From Trichopria drosophilae (lineage: Eukaryota; Arthropoda; Insecta; Hymenoptera; Diapriidae), in NCBI GenBank assembly GCA_030407085.1, contig CM059582.1, positions 24,255,001 to 24,319,000 of the forward strand: a DNA stretch of 64,000 nt, in the 5' to 3' direction. Positions 1 through 12,850 of this stretch are shown here, one piece after another; position 1 is the first letter of the stretch, and every line of letters starts with the position of its first letter. The notes beneath the pieces were generated by a model. It worked only from the letters and a program-made list of their open reading frames with translations. It was not told the origin of the DNA and did not search any database. The translations under genes and the position numbers were made by a program.

Positions 1-2247
1 TGCAAATTATCAATCCTAGCTAGAAAATTCCATATGCATGACACTCGCAATTAAAAGCGGTTCAGCCATACTTTTTTTAAATTTGTATCATATTAAACTG
101 TATTATCTGAATAAAATGTTATTGTTGATCTATGTTGTATTTAGCTAGAGATTCACGAGACCTGAAGAGACGAGAATTTATGAATCTCTAACACTTTCGA
201 GATTCTTGAAGCTCTTTTTCGACGAGATATTGTCAAGATTAATGCTAACAAAAGTTTTGAAAAGGAATCGCCTAAAAAATGAAACACTTTTGAAACACGA
301 CATTCTAAAGGCTAATAATGTGCATATGATACATAGCTATATTAAACACATGAACAGGTTAAAACAAGCCAAATCTATGGACCTCAATAGCATCAATTTT
401 ATGAAAACAAAAAAAAACTTCAGGCGATTCTGGAATTTGTTGTACACACTTTCATTTGAATTTAGTTTAAACATGACGAAATCTTTTTTCTATTTGATTT
501 TAAGGTCATTTATTATAGTTCAGTAATTTATTAGAATTATGAATATTTTTTATAATTCATTTATGTATCTTGATAAACTTCAATTTTCTGTTAAAAATTC
601 ATGTCGCATACGTCGAAAAATAGAGATGTGTACGAAATGAAATAATTCTCGATTTCGATGAGATCATGTTTGGATTTGGTGACAAGATTCGAGAACTATA
701 TTGGGTCCAGTGTTCAGGATTCCCATGTCAAGATCAAAATTCTCTAAATACTGATTCACTGTTTTAATCAAACTCTTTTAAAGAATTTTGTTTAAATTCT
801 TTTTTGATTTTTCAAACTCTGGGAATTTTAAAAAGTGCCCAAAAATTCTGTAACCTGAAATTGTCGACGATTATTACGAGGTTTTCATCTTCACGCTTGT
901 ACACATTGAGAGCGAAAGAACTAAAAAACATATCGAAAAAACGATCCATGATTTTGTTGCATTTTGTACGGAAAATTTGCCACATTTTATTACTCACAAA
1001 CTGGCCAGTACATAAATTTATTAGAAAACTGGTGAATATTTAAACCGAATTTTTACCACAGCTACTGCATATTAAATTAATTTTTACAGTTCATTTTTTA
1101 ACCTTTCCAGATCCACGTTTTGTTGACCCCAATTGCGGATACACGTGGGTATTTTTGACCCGAGCGCTGTTTAAACATGTTAAAGTGCATTACAAAGTCT
1201 GAACAAATTTATGAAGCATCTTAAACCTTTCATCTTTAAATAACAATCATAAAAATGATATAAATTTCAATTTTTATGTAAATTTTTGATATAGCAATAG
1301 AAGTACTCACGGAAAAATCAACCAATGTGTTTCTTTTGCTCGCGTCAATATGACCCACGTGGATTAATATCTTTTATTATTATTATCGGATTAAATAATC
1401 AGCATTCCGGATACCACCTGGGTAACGAGTTTTAATCCAATCCAATGAAATTGAAATTGTCGTTTTCATGGGATCCTTTATTAAATATTCTTTTGGATCT
1501 TATGTCATTCTTGAATACTTATTGTTTGAGAATAAGTAAACAATCATCGATACTGAGTGATAAGAATAGCCACTTGCGCTATTTCTCATTGAAAAGTTCA
1601 TTGCTCAGTGAATTCTACGAGCACAACCAACAATTAAGTCAATTTTCTAAATACGAATATATAAACAGCACTTCTAACTTTATAATATCTCGTTAGTAAG
1701 AAAAAAAGCCCTTTTTGACAGTATTCATACCATTGCTGCTTACTGAATTTGTCTGTTCGATAGTTAACCATTTAACCCGACTTATTTTCACCTATTCAAA
1801 TTTTACTACACGTGGTATCTAACGGTTTTCGGTTTTGCTGATTAAAATTCTGAAGGCAGATTTACAAAATTCTAACTAGAAAACTAGCGGATTCAATATA
1901 GCGGACGAACAAATTTGAAATTAATTTCAGTTTTAATGGACAATTTTTCATAGAGCTAAAAACTCCAAATTTCGATTACTATTTATTACTTTCAAAGTTA
2001 TGATGACTTTACCGCCTCTGTGGTATATCGTGTACTGAGAATTAAGAAAAAGATTCAACGATTTTGTTTTGAAGCATTGCGTTACCCTGAATATCAATAT
2101 TTTATTAGTTAGACACGTTCATTTTATCCAAATGCTATTGACTTGGAAGTTTGAAAACGTATTGGTACTTACTTCATCTCATTTGTAATAAATAAACTCT
2201 TCAAATATTCGAAATTTTGAAAAGTAGTAAATTAATAATTCCTTCAC
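1..2247. other. Gene-free left edge, probably an intron of gene A
   Basis: No credible exon was seen on either strand. Gene A ends inside its coding sequence at 2248 with a good donor, so this stretch is most simply part of a long intron, with the zinc-site exons beyond the left edge. Short ORFs here (for example 206-526 on the plus strand) have biased AT-rich composition and no recognisable motif. The stretch contains one member of a dispersed repeat at about 940-1100. Confidence 0.6.
940..1100. repeat. Dispersed repeat, copy 1
   Basis: This stretch is similar in the same orientation to 20165-20325. Both share ttattactcacaaact followed by a gccagta block, and both end in an attaaatt...ttttacagt segment. 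It is non-coding and its class is unknown. Confidence 0.6.
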
Positions 2248-5200
2248 CTGTTTTAAAATATTTTCAAATTCGTGTTGAATATCTTTAACCATCTCATCCA
2301 TATTTTTCTTCGCTTCCGTTTTGAAGTTACTTCTGATGTACATGGACCCAATACCGATGGAACAATAATGAGACACCATTTTAGTGCATTCCATCCATCT
2401 TGGTTCAGCAGCATCAACACCGAATATTTCCTTTTTATAAGCATAATCTCGTTTCCTTATTACTGAAGGTGAAAAAAGGATGGTGGATGAAATTACCCTC
2501 CAAAGAGCGTAATTAGCTTGAACTCTTTTAGGTGTGCTTGCTAATAGTGTTTCTAATCCAGATATAAATTCAGGCTCTTGAATATTTATAAGCTCATCTC
2601 CGTCGATAGGAGTCGTTGTGTCCAACATTTTGCTAATATAATCCTTCCAGGGAATACTAGGATATTTCGCAATGACCTCGTTTAATGTCATTTGATTGTT
2701 AAGTAACGTGGCATTATGACGTTCCTCGCTAGATAGAGAATTCTGTAAGTGTAAGAGATGTTACTAATTTTGTTTAATCTTTTTCAATAAAACGTTGTCT
2801 TTCAATGGTTATTTTTACTGTTTATACACTTAATAACACATACGGTTTATATGTAATAATGTAATAAGACATTGATACAATCGGTTTCATGCATTATTCT
2901 TAACCCATTAACGCCGAAAAGTCAATAAATTTTTTTTTTACTTGAGATATGACTTTAGTAACGAAAGCTTTGGACAATTTCAAGGTACCTCAGTATCTTA
3001 ATGATTTCTAGGTCACTTTTCTACTTTCTGAGGTCAAAATTTAGTTTTAGCCAACAAGAATTCCAATATGGCCTCAATATTGAAAAAAATTATAAAAAAG
3101 TTGGAAATTTGTATTCTTATAAATTGTTTTAGAGACATTGATATTTGTTTGAAACTACGCACAATAAAGCACGAAATACTTGGATTTTAAGAAAACATTT
3201 TATTTTTTTACGCCACTTCAGGTTAACGTTCGAAAAATGAGGTGCGCAATGAAAATTTATTTAAAAAATTTCCGGGCACTGTAACTCGAAAACTATGACC
3301 TATTCCAACAAAAATGATAACATTAAAAAGTTCTTACAATTCATCGAGAAATATAATGGAATTTTGTCAGATATTTATGATGGTTTTTGAGAAATTTTTT
3401 ACACAAATTTTTCTTAAAAATTTCAAACAATTCCAACGAATTTCAAAACATTTCAACCATTTTTAAAACATTTAAAAAAATGTTAAGCAGTCATATGTTT
3501 ATTTTATTTTGTGAGAAAAAAACAAGTTATTTTGGTCGTTTCTCTCTCATGTCCTTCAACATTTACATCATAGTGTATTTAAGGCCTAAGCGTACGAAGC
3601 GAGACACTCGGGTTCGATTCCCCCTCCGGGACGATTTTTTTCTTACTTGTTTGCCAATATTTAAAATTATGTAAAAATACCATAAGATATTCTCATATAA
3701 ACGTGTAATACATCATAAAAAAGTTAAATTCATTTAAAAATAAACAGAAGTTTAATAAATATTAAAATTTTTGCGTATTTTAATCGGTAAATTTGCGTCC
3801 TAGATATCGAAATGATGTGTGATAGATGTCTAAAAGATAACCGAAGACATCTGAAATATATCTTTTGGAGATTTTTTCGACATTGTCTGGATATCTTTGG
3901 CGGATTGAAAGGTAAATTTTAGACATCTTTAAGACATATTTTTGTTTATTACGATCTATTTGAAATACGTTGGACATGTACGATATTTTATCCAAATATA
4001 TCTTATAGAGAGTAAATTATTTAAACATGTTTTACGGTATTGTAATGAAAAGTTAAACTTGATTGATTTACTTTAATCAGTGTTCTTATTTTTCATTCGA
4101 AATATAGAAACATTTCTTCTAAATGAAACTGTTAATATTCTTAAAAAACTTATGTTTTGCGTAACGAAATTGAAAATTGGAATAATAAATCATTTTTTAA
4201 ATTATCCAACTATCCAACAAATTATTCTGAATTTTTTTACGAATAAAAAAATCATCCTTACTTATTTTTTAAATTGATTACTTACATTTAATAGTTTTGA
4301 TTCAAATTCAATTGCTTCTTTTAGCTCTTCTTTTGCTCGTGTTCTATCAGCACCAAGTATCACTGCTATGTCCACCATTAAATTATAATAAGCAGCTATG
4401 AACTTTGATTCTATGTCAAGTTTGAAAAACTTTCGATTTACTATAAACAGATTCAATCCTGCTACATTTACCTGTAAAATTTTATATTTTAAAATAAGAG
4501 ACAGAAACAATTGATATAACTTATTACTAGTCTTGATTTAGTTTTATGCATGAAATATAGAAGATTTTTATTACTCTAGAACAACAACAATTTGATTTGG
4601 ATTTAAAAAATCGACTTCAACAAAAACATTCCACCAAAGAATTATATTAAAGTCATAAAAATGAAAAATAAAGTATCATATATTCTTTAGTTACATGAAC
4701 TTCTTTTTTGCATGTGAATGTTTGTATACACAGGTATAGTAATTAACAATTATTAACAGTACGCGTTTCCTGGATTCGTGCAAAAACTCACATAAGTAAT
4801 TTATAATTGTCTGAATAGCCATCGAGATACAACTATTTTTAAATCGTTTTAATAAACTGAATATATGACAACCATTTTTCTATAAATACTCAATTTTCTT
4901 CTTGTCATTGAAAGAAATAATAACGAAATTGGAGGCTGTTTACTTACGTCAATTAAATAACGGCTGGTATCTTGTACGTTAATCTTGACTCTCATATCTA
5001 TGAAGAAACTAACTACGAAACCCATGTTTCTACATTTGTAAACGAAGTCATACCAGGTAAAATCCTCAGGATTCCAGGCATCTCCAACTATAACTGGCCA
5101 ACCTCCAAGTTCAGTCAAGATATTCTTAATTGGTGTTAAGCCTTCTTCTTCTATGAAAGCTGAAGTAAACATTTTAATTTACAAACTGGTTGAAATGTTC

Positions 5201-6011
5201 GAAGAAGTTTCTAACAATATCATATCGACCACTTTTAATAATAATGTAACAATAACTTACTTGTGTTCATGCAATTGAAGTAGAGCCTTTGCACTTTATG
5301 CAAAGAACTAAGATATTGAACCATAAACTCCAAATTATTTCGTAATTGTTTCAGAACAGTCTCTGCAACCTTGTCGAAAGTGTTCATCTGAGATTTGTCA
5401 TTAGATAGATCGAGATCATCCAGAAACCCACCACAAGCGAATTTGTAAAAATTGTCACAAGGATCAACAGCTGGATTCATGTTCTTCAATATTGAAGAAG
5501 CTAAATCAGAAGCGATTATAAATTACGATCTTTTCATATTATCTTTGAAAATACTATATAGATGTAAACTAACCTGCATGAACACATCCTGGTGTTGTAC
5601 AAGTATCTTCGCACGTGCCTCTTTTCGATCTTTGTAATTGACTAGATTGTTCTGGAAGCAGTTACAATAAATTGTTTGTATTAACACTAATGGACAGTTT
5701 TTTTAACTTAGTTGCAATTGATAAAATGGGATATTTCCTTGTACCACTTATGGGGCTCGAGTTACAAGCCAGAAAAAATAACGATAGAACAAAAATGTGC
5801 AGAGTCCTCAATCTCCAGTTGGATGACCTATAATCATAAAAGGATTTCTAAACAGCTTTGCACAGAAATATAATGCAAAATATTAATTTTGGTTATGTAT
5901 ACTTTACAATATTTGAATTCGAAGAAAATAAAACTTAAAATGGGTTTTGGATATCTTTCAATGAGTGAGGGAAAGTTCTACTTACATTTTCGCTGTGCTC
6001 GTCGTATTCAT
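2248..6011 (-). CDS. M13 (neprilysin-like) metallopeptidase, gene A, 3' end outside window
   Basis: Seven coding exons can be joined in phase: 5986-6011, 5745-5827, 5574-5651, 5261-5500, 4948-5159, 4286-4471 and 2248-2742 (440 codons). M13 enzymes are zinc ectopeptidases that cut small peptides outside the cell. The start MNTTSTAK is followed by a basic WRLR and one hydrophobic stretch (about residues 18-33), which fits a type II membrane anchor, though a signal peptide is possible. RSKR, a furin-type site, precedes the first paired-cysteine motif TCEDTC. Family marks follow: DPCDNFYKFACGGF, then LGGWP, then KYPSIPW and a conserved EPRW segment. The HExxH, NAxY and C-terminal exons would lie left of base 1, so catalytic status cannot be judged. 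In EPRW and nearby residues it resembles gene E more than B, C or D. No frameshift or stop was seen. Confidence 0.9.
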
Positions 6012-9000
6012 AATGTTTGGCTTCCGTCCTCTTTCAATAATGTTAATTACTGGACCATTTTAATGTTTGTACAACGACTGTCGCGAGCATTACTTGCTTC
6101 AGTTACGGGTATGAGGTCATCTGCGAGCTTCTTGCATGGATAAAGTCAGTTTGGCCTGACTGCCCTCTCTCATCATTTTCCAACTCCAGTCTACAGAGTT
6201 TAAGTACTTTAGCTGCAGAGAAGGAGAGTCTGAGACATCACGAATGTATTAATTACCATTAATAGCCATCAATCATTTGCATGTGTGACACAAAACTCTT
6301 AAAGGAGTGAGGTGTCACTTCAAAAGAGTGGAAATTCATTCTTTGGAGTGGTTCAAATTTCTCACTTCAAGGAGAATGTTACCATCTATAAATAAACAAT
6401 GATCGTAAATGACTGTATAATTACTATTTTGTTACGTGGTATATTGAGGAGTGTTTCTTGAAGTCTGAGAAGTTACGTCACTGATGTACTTAATTCGTTA
6501 CAAAGTGTGCAATTTATAAAGTCGCGTTTATTCGATAACGTGATCTGCGACAAAGCTCTGAACACGCGTATATCATACCTCTGACAGTATGAATTGCAGT
6601 TGTAATTATACCGGATGATACAAATGGCTAGTATATATAGTACTAATAACTTGTCAGATTATATTTTAAAGGACATCGATACTAAATCTGTGAAAGATTA
6701 GTAGAAACGGTAATATTTAAGGTGAAAGGTACTAGAGCATCAGGGTGACAATTATTATTTTAGATGAGTCCTAAAGTTCTTGATACTATATTTTGAAAAA
6801 AAATTTTAAATTCGATATATCGAATTCACATCAGAGTTCTAGTTTCTTGCAAATTTGCAATCTGGAAGTTCCTTCCAGAAAATAGTTCTGAAGCTTATCA
6901 ATTTTTAAGTAACTTATTTTTGATGAGAATGATATCAATTAGAGAATCGTCACATGCTAACTTGCATGCAACATTTTGTTTGTCCCGCTTTCAAAGTTTT
7001 CAGATTTATGAGATTGTTTACAACAACAAAAATTATTTAAAAATCTAAATTCACAGGAACTCTTCGGAATCGTGTTCAGGATCAGAAACTATCGACTCGT
7101 AGGACAGATAAAATGCTGCATGCAAGTCACGATTTACTAAATTATATAATTTTCATCAACAATAAAAGTTATTTAAAAATTGATATGATCATGAGAACTA
7201 TCGTAAAAAGTATCAGGAACTTCCAGAAATATCTGCAAAAAACTGAAACATTGGTTTTCAGATGTAAATTGGATGTATCAGAATTAATTTTTCTTCTGTA
7301 TTATTGATCTGCCAACTTCCGTTTTGTTAGCAGATCATTTCTTAAATTGCAATGTTTTCAATAAAAATCGCTAGAACTATCATTAAAAGGTATCAAGAAC
7401 ATTAGAACTCATGCGACTACAACTCCATATATAAAGTTATCTGTTATATTACCACAAATATGATTTAAATGGCAGGAATATTCTGACAATTTATCAGTTT
7501 TTACGAGTGAGATGACCAAGAAAAGTGTTCATTCTGTTAGAAAATAACGTATCTATCAACACGTGTATTAATCTAATTAAAAACAAGTTTTCCCGTGTAC
7601 AGTGTCGCGACAATTTAATCCAAATCACTTGTATTTTAGTTTTCTTTTGTATTGAAAATTTCAATGGTTTCCTTCGCAATTCGTTAAAAAGATTTATTAA
7701 CAAACAAATCATCGCAATAACGAAATATTTTAGATAGAACCACATCCCGGTCAATGAAGAATTAAGCAAAGCACTGCAATAACATACTAACTTTCGAATT
7801 AGTCGATAGAGATAAAAATTCGTATACCACAACAATGGTTTAAAATTCTTATCTACTTTTATCCTAATAATTATGTATTGAACACAGGCACTACTGCAGT
7901 CCTTGTGAGTTAATAATGTACTTGGGGGTGATATTAATGATTCATTCTTTATTCGACTGAGAAATTTAATTCAACCGCTTTAGCATGCCCGATAAGTGTG
8001 ATTCGTAAATTTGATTCTCATGTTGCAATCACTATGAATTTATGCTGATGGAATATGTAACTGTTTATTCAAGGATATGCTCGTCCTAAATATAAAATGC
8101 TACTAATGTTATGCTGTAACAAATAGAAATAGGCACATTAGAAATTGTCCGTAAAATAGTCACTTGTTTCATTTGCAGCTGTGAAACTCGTTGGAGATTT
8201 ATGATATGGTTACTCAATATCAATTTTTAAAAATAAGAATTCTAACCAATCAATTTTTAGAAGTTTCTATTCCGTTTTCATAGAAATGCTTTGAAAAATA
8301 GCAAGATACTAGGAGAATGTAGTCCCTTGCTAGCCTCCTTGTGTTACTAATAGATGACACTAACGTCTGAATTGGTAATGGTGTGACTGGAACGCTGTCA
8401 GAATATTGATGGGTTGAACTCAATCGGAGTTCCTCGTGCGGTAGATTAGTTAACCTCACTTTTTAATTTGAGATATCTACTAACCAGCTGAGAGAATTGA
8501 TAAATTTGTATACAAATGATTGGTATCTGTTTTATTCATGCTGAATATAAAAAGAACGAAATCAACTATAACAAATATTACACATTTCTTAATTGTAGAA
8601 TTTCAATGAACGCAAGGAGAATATGAACTTGAATGATAACTCTTCAAGATTCGAACCTGTCTCTGAAAATTATATCGATTTTGAAAATCGCCCAACCGTC
8701 TCTAAAAATTACGAAACATATAAACAATTTTCGTAAGGGTAATTGTATAAAACTTCAATTACAACTAAAACAATTACATATTTCGGAAGTTTACGTCAGA
8801 TATTTTGTACTTAAACTTATTTGATGTGTAATCCCTTACCTGCGGGTGGTGAAATTTATCTGCTGCAACTAATTTTCCGCGTATCTTCTATTATTACTAC
8901 GAAATGGACAGAAAATTTCTTCTTATTTATAATAAATAAAATTACATTTTTCAAGTCTCTTCATAAACAAAATGTCTCAATTACGAAATTTCAACAGTTT

Positions 9001-9609
9001 TTCCACGTTTTTCAAAAATATCGTAAGTGCTGGTACGGATATATGAATGAAAATCTTCTTTTAAACAATTGATAGTCGGCGTTACATAACACGTATAATA
9101 ATAGTCGCATTCATTTGTTTGTACGGGTTGAAGTTAGTGATTATTCCACAATGACCAAAATTAATTATTAATTTTTGTTAAATTGCGGAGAACATAAATG
9201 CTTAGAATTCATAATAAATATACCGTAGAATCTTGAGAAAGGTTTTCGGGAAAGTTGACATAACAAATTTTTGAAAATATCATCGAGAAAATCTGAAAAA
9301 ATTCCAGTGTATTTCTCGCTGAATTCTAAGAATTTTTTAATATTACATTTTTTCATAATTTATTTTTAATTAGAGAGCCTTGAAATTTTTCGAACAAAAT
9401 TTTATTTTTAACACCTCTTTGTGTACTGCTAAATTTTTCATTCGGGATCACTCGCATCCTAAAGTTAATTTTTACACATGTTGAAAATAGATCAGTCATA
9501 CGACATGACAACTAAATAAATGATTTTAAAAAAAGTGATTTTAAATACTAATTATATGTTTTGTTAACTGCACAACAACAAAAATTCCGGATATCTTGAA
9601 TACTCTTCA
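6012..9609. other. Intergenic region 5' of gene A
   Basis: AT-rich DNA with no supported gene. The longest open frames (for example 7494-7835 minus) lack motifs and codon structure. It should contain the promoter and 5' UTR of gene A close to 6012-6150, but no clear TATA element or initiator could be assigned by eye. Confidence 0.5.
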
Positions 9610-9770
9610 TTTTTATCGCAAATAACGTTAGTTGATGTATATGTAACAATGCATATTTGTCACACTGATCTAGAATAATTGCGGTCGAGTATAAGGATAT
9701 GCCCTCGAAGCGTGGGCTCGGCACCATTTTTTTTCTCTCAGCCCTAATAAGCTCAAAAAGGTATAATTAA
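9610..9770 (-). pseudogene. Decayed terminal exon of a sixth M13 gene
   Basis: The minus strand aligns to the last exons of genes B and C. Conserved blocks include a stretch that reads QLF-stop-ISVTNMHCYIYIN against QLFWISAASMHCYVYNN of gene B, and upstream gagccc...agggc...ccttata segments in the same order. The Trp codon has become a stop, a second stop follows within seven codons of the HCY motif, and the zinc-ligand half of the exon is no longer recognisable. No other exon of this copy was found nearby, so it is a fragment. Its position between A and B fits tandem duplication followed by loss. Confidence 0.75.
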
Positions 9771-11640
9771 TTCAACCGCGTTTGACAGCATGGTGTTGAA
9801 CTTTTTAACTTTTTTAAAGTTTGTAATGCTATTTGAATTTGTTTATTAAAACTGTTTAGATGGAATATTAATTATAGAATCATAACGAACACTTACAGAT
9901 ATAAACATACATATTTGATCAAAGACAATAAAATGATGAATAATGTTGTCATATTTGAAAAATGTTTTGGAAATTGTCAAAAAAATTACACAATAATTAA
10001 TGTTACTACAAAGTTCATAATCCGACGATAAAATATACCATACTTTTACTTGACCTAACAATACAGCCCACAGTTTAGCTGTAGAATTTGAAAGAAGGAT
10101 AATTTTACGTCATTCATAGTGGTGGCAAAATTGCCTTTTAATGTTATTAGAAAAATTTTAGAATTTTTTAGAAATTGTCAAAAATATTTCACAATAATTC
10201 ATGCAAGTATAGTTCATAATCTTAGAAAAACTATTTTAAATGAATTTCTATGAAAATATAGATATAATTGTGCAGCAGTCACTCGATTGCCAAGTGTCCT
10301 CAATTGTCTAAAAATGGTGAGAAGCACTATGAACAATTTCCGATGAAAACAAATTGAAAACAAGATGAAATGTTAATTCTTAGTTTACAATTTTTATTAT
10401 TTACTTGTTGGTAGTAATGATCAATTATTTTAGTATCAAGAATTTGTCGCGAAACGTCAGATATATTTTTGTTCATGTACAGACGAGTATAGAAAAGTTT
10501 AAGATACCTCCAGGACTGCTTGGAGATTTAGTGGCGTATGTTAAAAGCTCTATATGCTACGAATATTTGCCTTTCCTGCATTTCAAAGTTATTTTTGTTG
10601 TTTATGGGATATGCTACGAATTGTATTGTTAAATAACATTATAAAATTATTTATTCTTTCTTATGTTTTTGAAATGAAAATGTATTTTAAATAAATAATC
10701 TCACTGGGGTTATTAACTAAACGTGTTAGCAACAAACAAACAATGCTTTTAATATATTTTAGACTGGTTAAAAAAATATTTGTAGGTCCGTTTTGTCCTT
10801 TTTGGTTACCATTTTTCTCGATTGAAAACTTCTTCACGAGAAACAGTATGAAACTCTGAATATTATGTGTATCAGATAAGATTAAACAAAATTAGTCAGT
10901 ATCGATTTTATATTTTACCACCCATTCAATAGATTAATATCAATATATTAATGTGAATACTTCCAGCCGTATAATATACAATGCAATGTAAATAAAAAAT
11001 TATGTAAATATTCTTTTAAAATTAAAAATTTACCTTTAAAATTGATAGAATTTCGTATTTGATTAAGTAATTTTCAATTCAAATAAGACAAATTTTTAGT
11101 AACCCTTGCAGAAATGCACTTTTTAACTAATCAGTATGTTTCCATGAGTCCTCAACGAAATTTTATAAGCTGCAGTTATGACCTTGAAGTAAAATCCACT
11201 AAAAATGTAGTTCTGCTAAAAATCAATTAATAATGTACTATCATTCTTTTACGTTAATTGGGTATGTTAAACCCATCATTTTTTTAAATGTAGTCAAAAA
11301 ACTTTTCAAAATTGTATTCTTCTAACTACACGTTTAGATGATTTAACTTTCATACGGTTATAACTACAACTCATTAAAACCCCTGAGGACTTGTTAAAAC
11401 ACTTTGAGTGAATAAAAAGTAGTCAAATTCATTAAGCATTTTTTTTTTGGTGCAGTTGAAAATTTTATCATTCAATTAGCTCAAGAAAATAACAATTTTG
11501 AAATTGAGTCATGCAACGTTATATTTTATTTTAATTATATATGTAAAAATATGATTTATTGAGGATAATACATTCTTAAAATCAGCTACTAAAACAACGG
11601 ACATCTACGTAGTTTATTTATGAACCCTTTAGCTACTTAA
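9771..11640. other. Intergenic, with a short local duplication
   Basis: No gene was seen. About 70 bases at 9949-10022 recur at 10150-10224: both contain a gaaattgtcaaaaa block, then cacaataatt and agttcataat. ORFs such as 9846-10061 minus come from this AT-rich repeat and are not supported as genes. Confidence 0.5.
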
Positions 11641-11644
11641 AAAC

Positions 11645-11785
11645 AAGCAGTGGCGCCTGAACGTGTGGCGCCAAAACGACGGGGCCAAAACGTCCAGGCG
11701 CCAGAACGACCAGCGCCAAGACGGTGGGGCCAAAATAGTGGCGCCAAATGGCTGCGGCAAACCGGCTGTGCGAAACATTCCTGAA
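11645..11785 (+). repeat. One-sided array of CGCCAAAACG subrepeats
   Basis: A degenerate tandem array with a period of about 14-16 bases built on variants of gcgccaaaacgac. It is far more GC-rich than its flanks. The same unit forms the arms of the inverted-repeat elements at 39.45-39.75 and 41.33-41.80 kb. No opposite-facing arm was found nearby, so this is probably a solo arm or a decayed element. Confidence 0.7.
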
Positions 11786-12239
11786 TTTTGCTTAAGTTTC
11801 TGTTAAACATTTTTCAGGCGCTTCTCGTTTCCCTGAAATTGATTGACATTTAATTCTTTCTAAAATAGGAGTTCAAGTTACGTTTAAAGTGGACAACAAA
11901 TTTATATAAATTTGGAACTTTTTGTTGTTTTTAGTGGTAACATTATTTAATAGTACTTATATGCTAACTTTTGAAACTGTTATGTTTAATATATTTGTTG
12001 GTTAATTTGCATTTATAATGCTACGAACGAATATAACAAAAATCATAATCTTCGCGATAGAATTCATTATTAATTATAATAGGATTTCTGGAGTAGATGA
12101 TGCTGAAAATAGTACAGATTTTTAAAATGAAAAATGGCGGTTCCATGATAGGGAACACATAAATTGAAAATTGCAATACTTAATATTGACAAAAATATAG
12201 GTTTTTTGAGGTGTTATCGTAGTTTTATATTTGAATGAT

Positions 12240-12850
12240 CTTGAATCCACCATTTAGAATTTTGAAATCTGTCACCCGATTTGTAATCTGTGACCTCAAC
12301 AAATTTCTACCTACAAATTTCTATTGAATTCAACGTATATAAAAATGTATGGGTAGGGTTAAATATGCAATTTTGTAGCCAAATGAATGCATAATTAATA
12401 CCTATCTGTATCGAATTTCTGAAATGTGAATGCTATTTAATATATTATAAACGTGATTGTTGCATGAAAACATTCGAAAGGATTTGCCAATGTTTCCAAG
12501 ATAGCGAATTAAAATACTCTGTTATATTTGAGGGGAACAGTTTATATCCCTTTCCGGCACACATTTTTCCGATGAACCATTTTTTATGAAACTGAGTACT
12601 CATGGGTTTTTAGCGTCGCTGATCACGAATCTGAACTCAGATTTTGAAAATTCAAAATGGCAGATTTAAGATGTCCGAAAAAATGTAAAAATTTACTTAA
12701 TCTAGATGAAATTGGATATTCCTGATTTTTTAAGGTCGCTAATTATGAATCTGAACTCACATATTACAAATTCAATAAGGCGGATCTAATATGGTCGACC
12801 AAAAATGGTATCTCAATCAGGTAATTTTTTACATTTTTGGTCGGTCATAT
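12240..12850 (+). repeat. Tandem and dispersed repeat with gaatctgaactca core
   Basis: Two units about 127 bases apart (near 12600-12690 and 12730-12815) share gtcgct, gaatctgaactca and a ttcaa..ggc block followed by a ccaaaaatg or cgaaaaaatg end. A third, inverted member lies at about 31590-31690. The repeat has no coding potential and its class is unknown. Confidence 0.6.

Noticed and set aside
206..526. 106-codon plus-strand ORF at the left edge
   Set aside because: Lys/Asn/Phe/Leu-rich composition expected from AT-rich DNA, no motif, and no splice or promoter context.
3575..3640. tRNA gene or SINE (ggttcgattcc B-box-like string at 3611-3621 followed by a T run)
   Set aside because: No matching acceptor or anticodon stem could be folded and the T-stem pairs poorly. 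At most it is a tRNA-derived relic.
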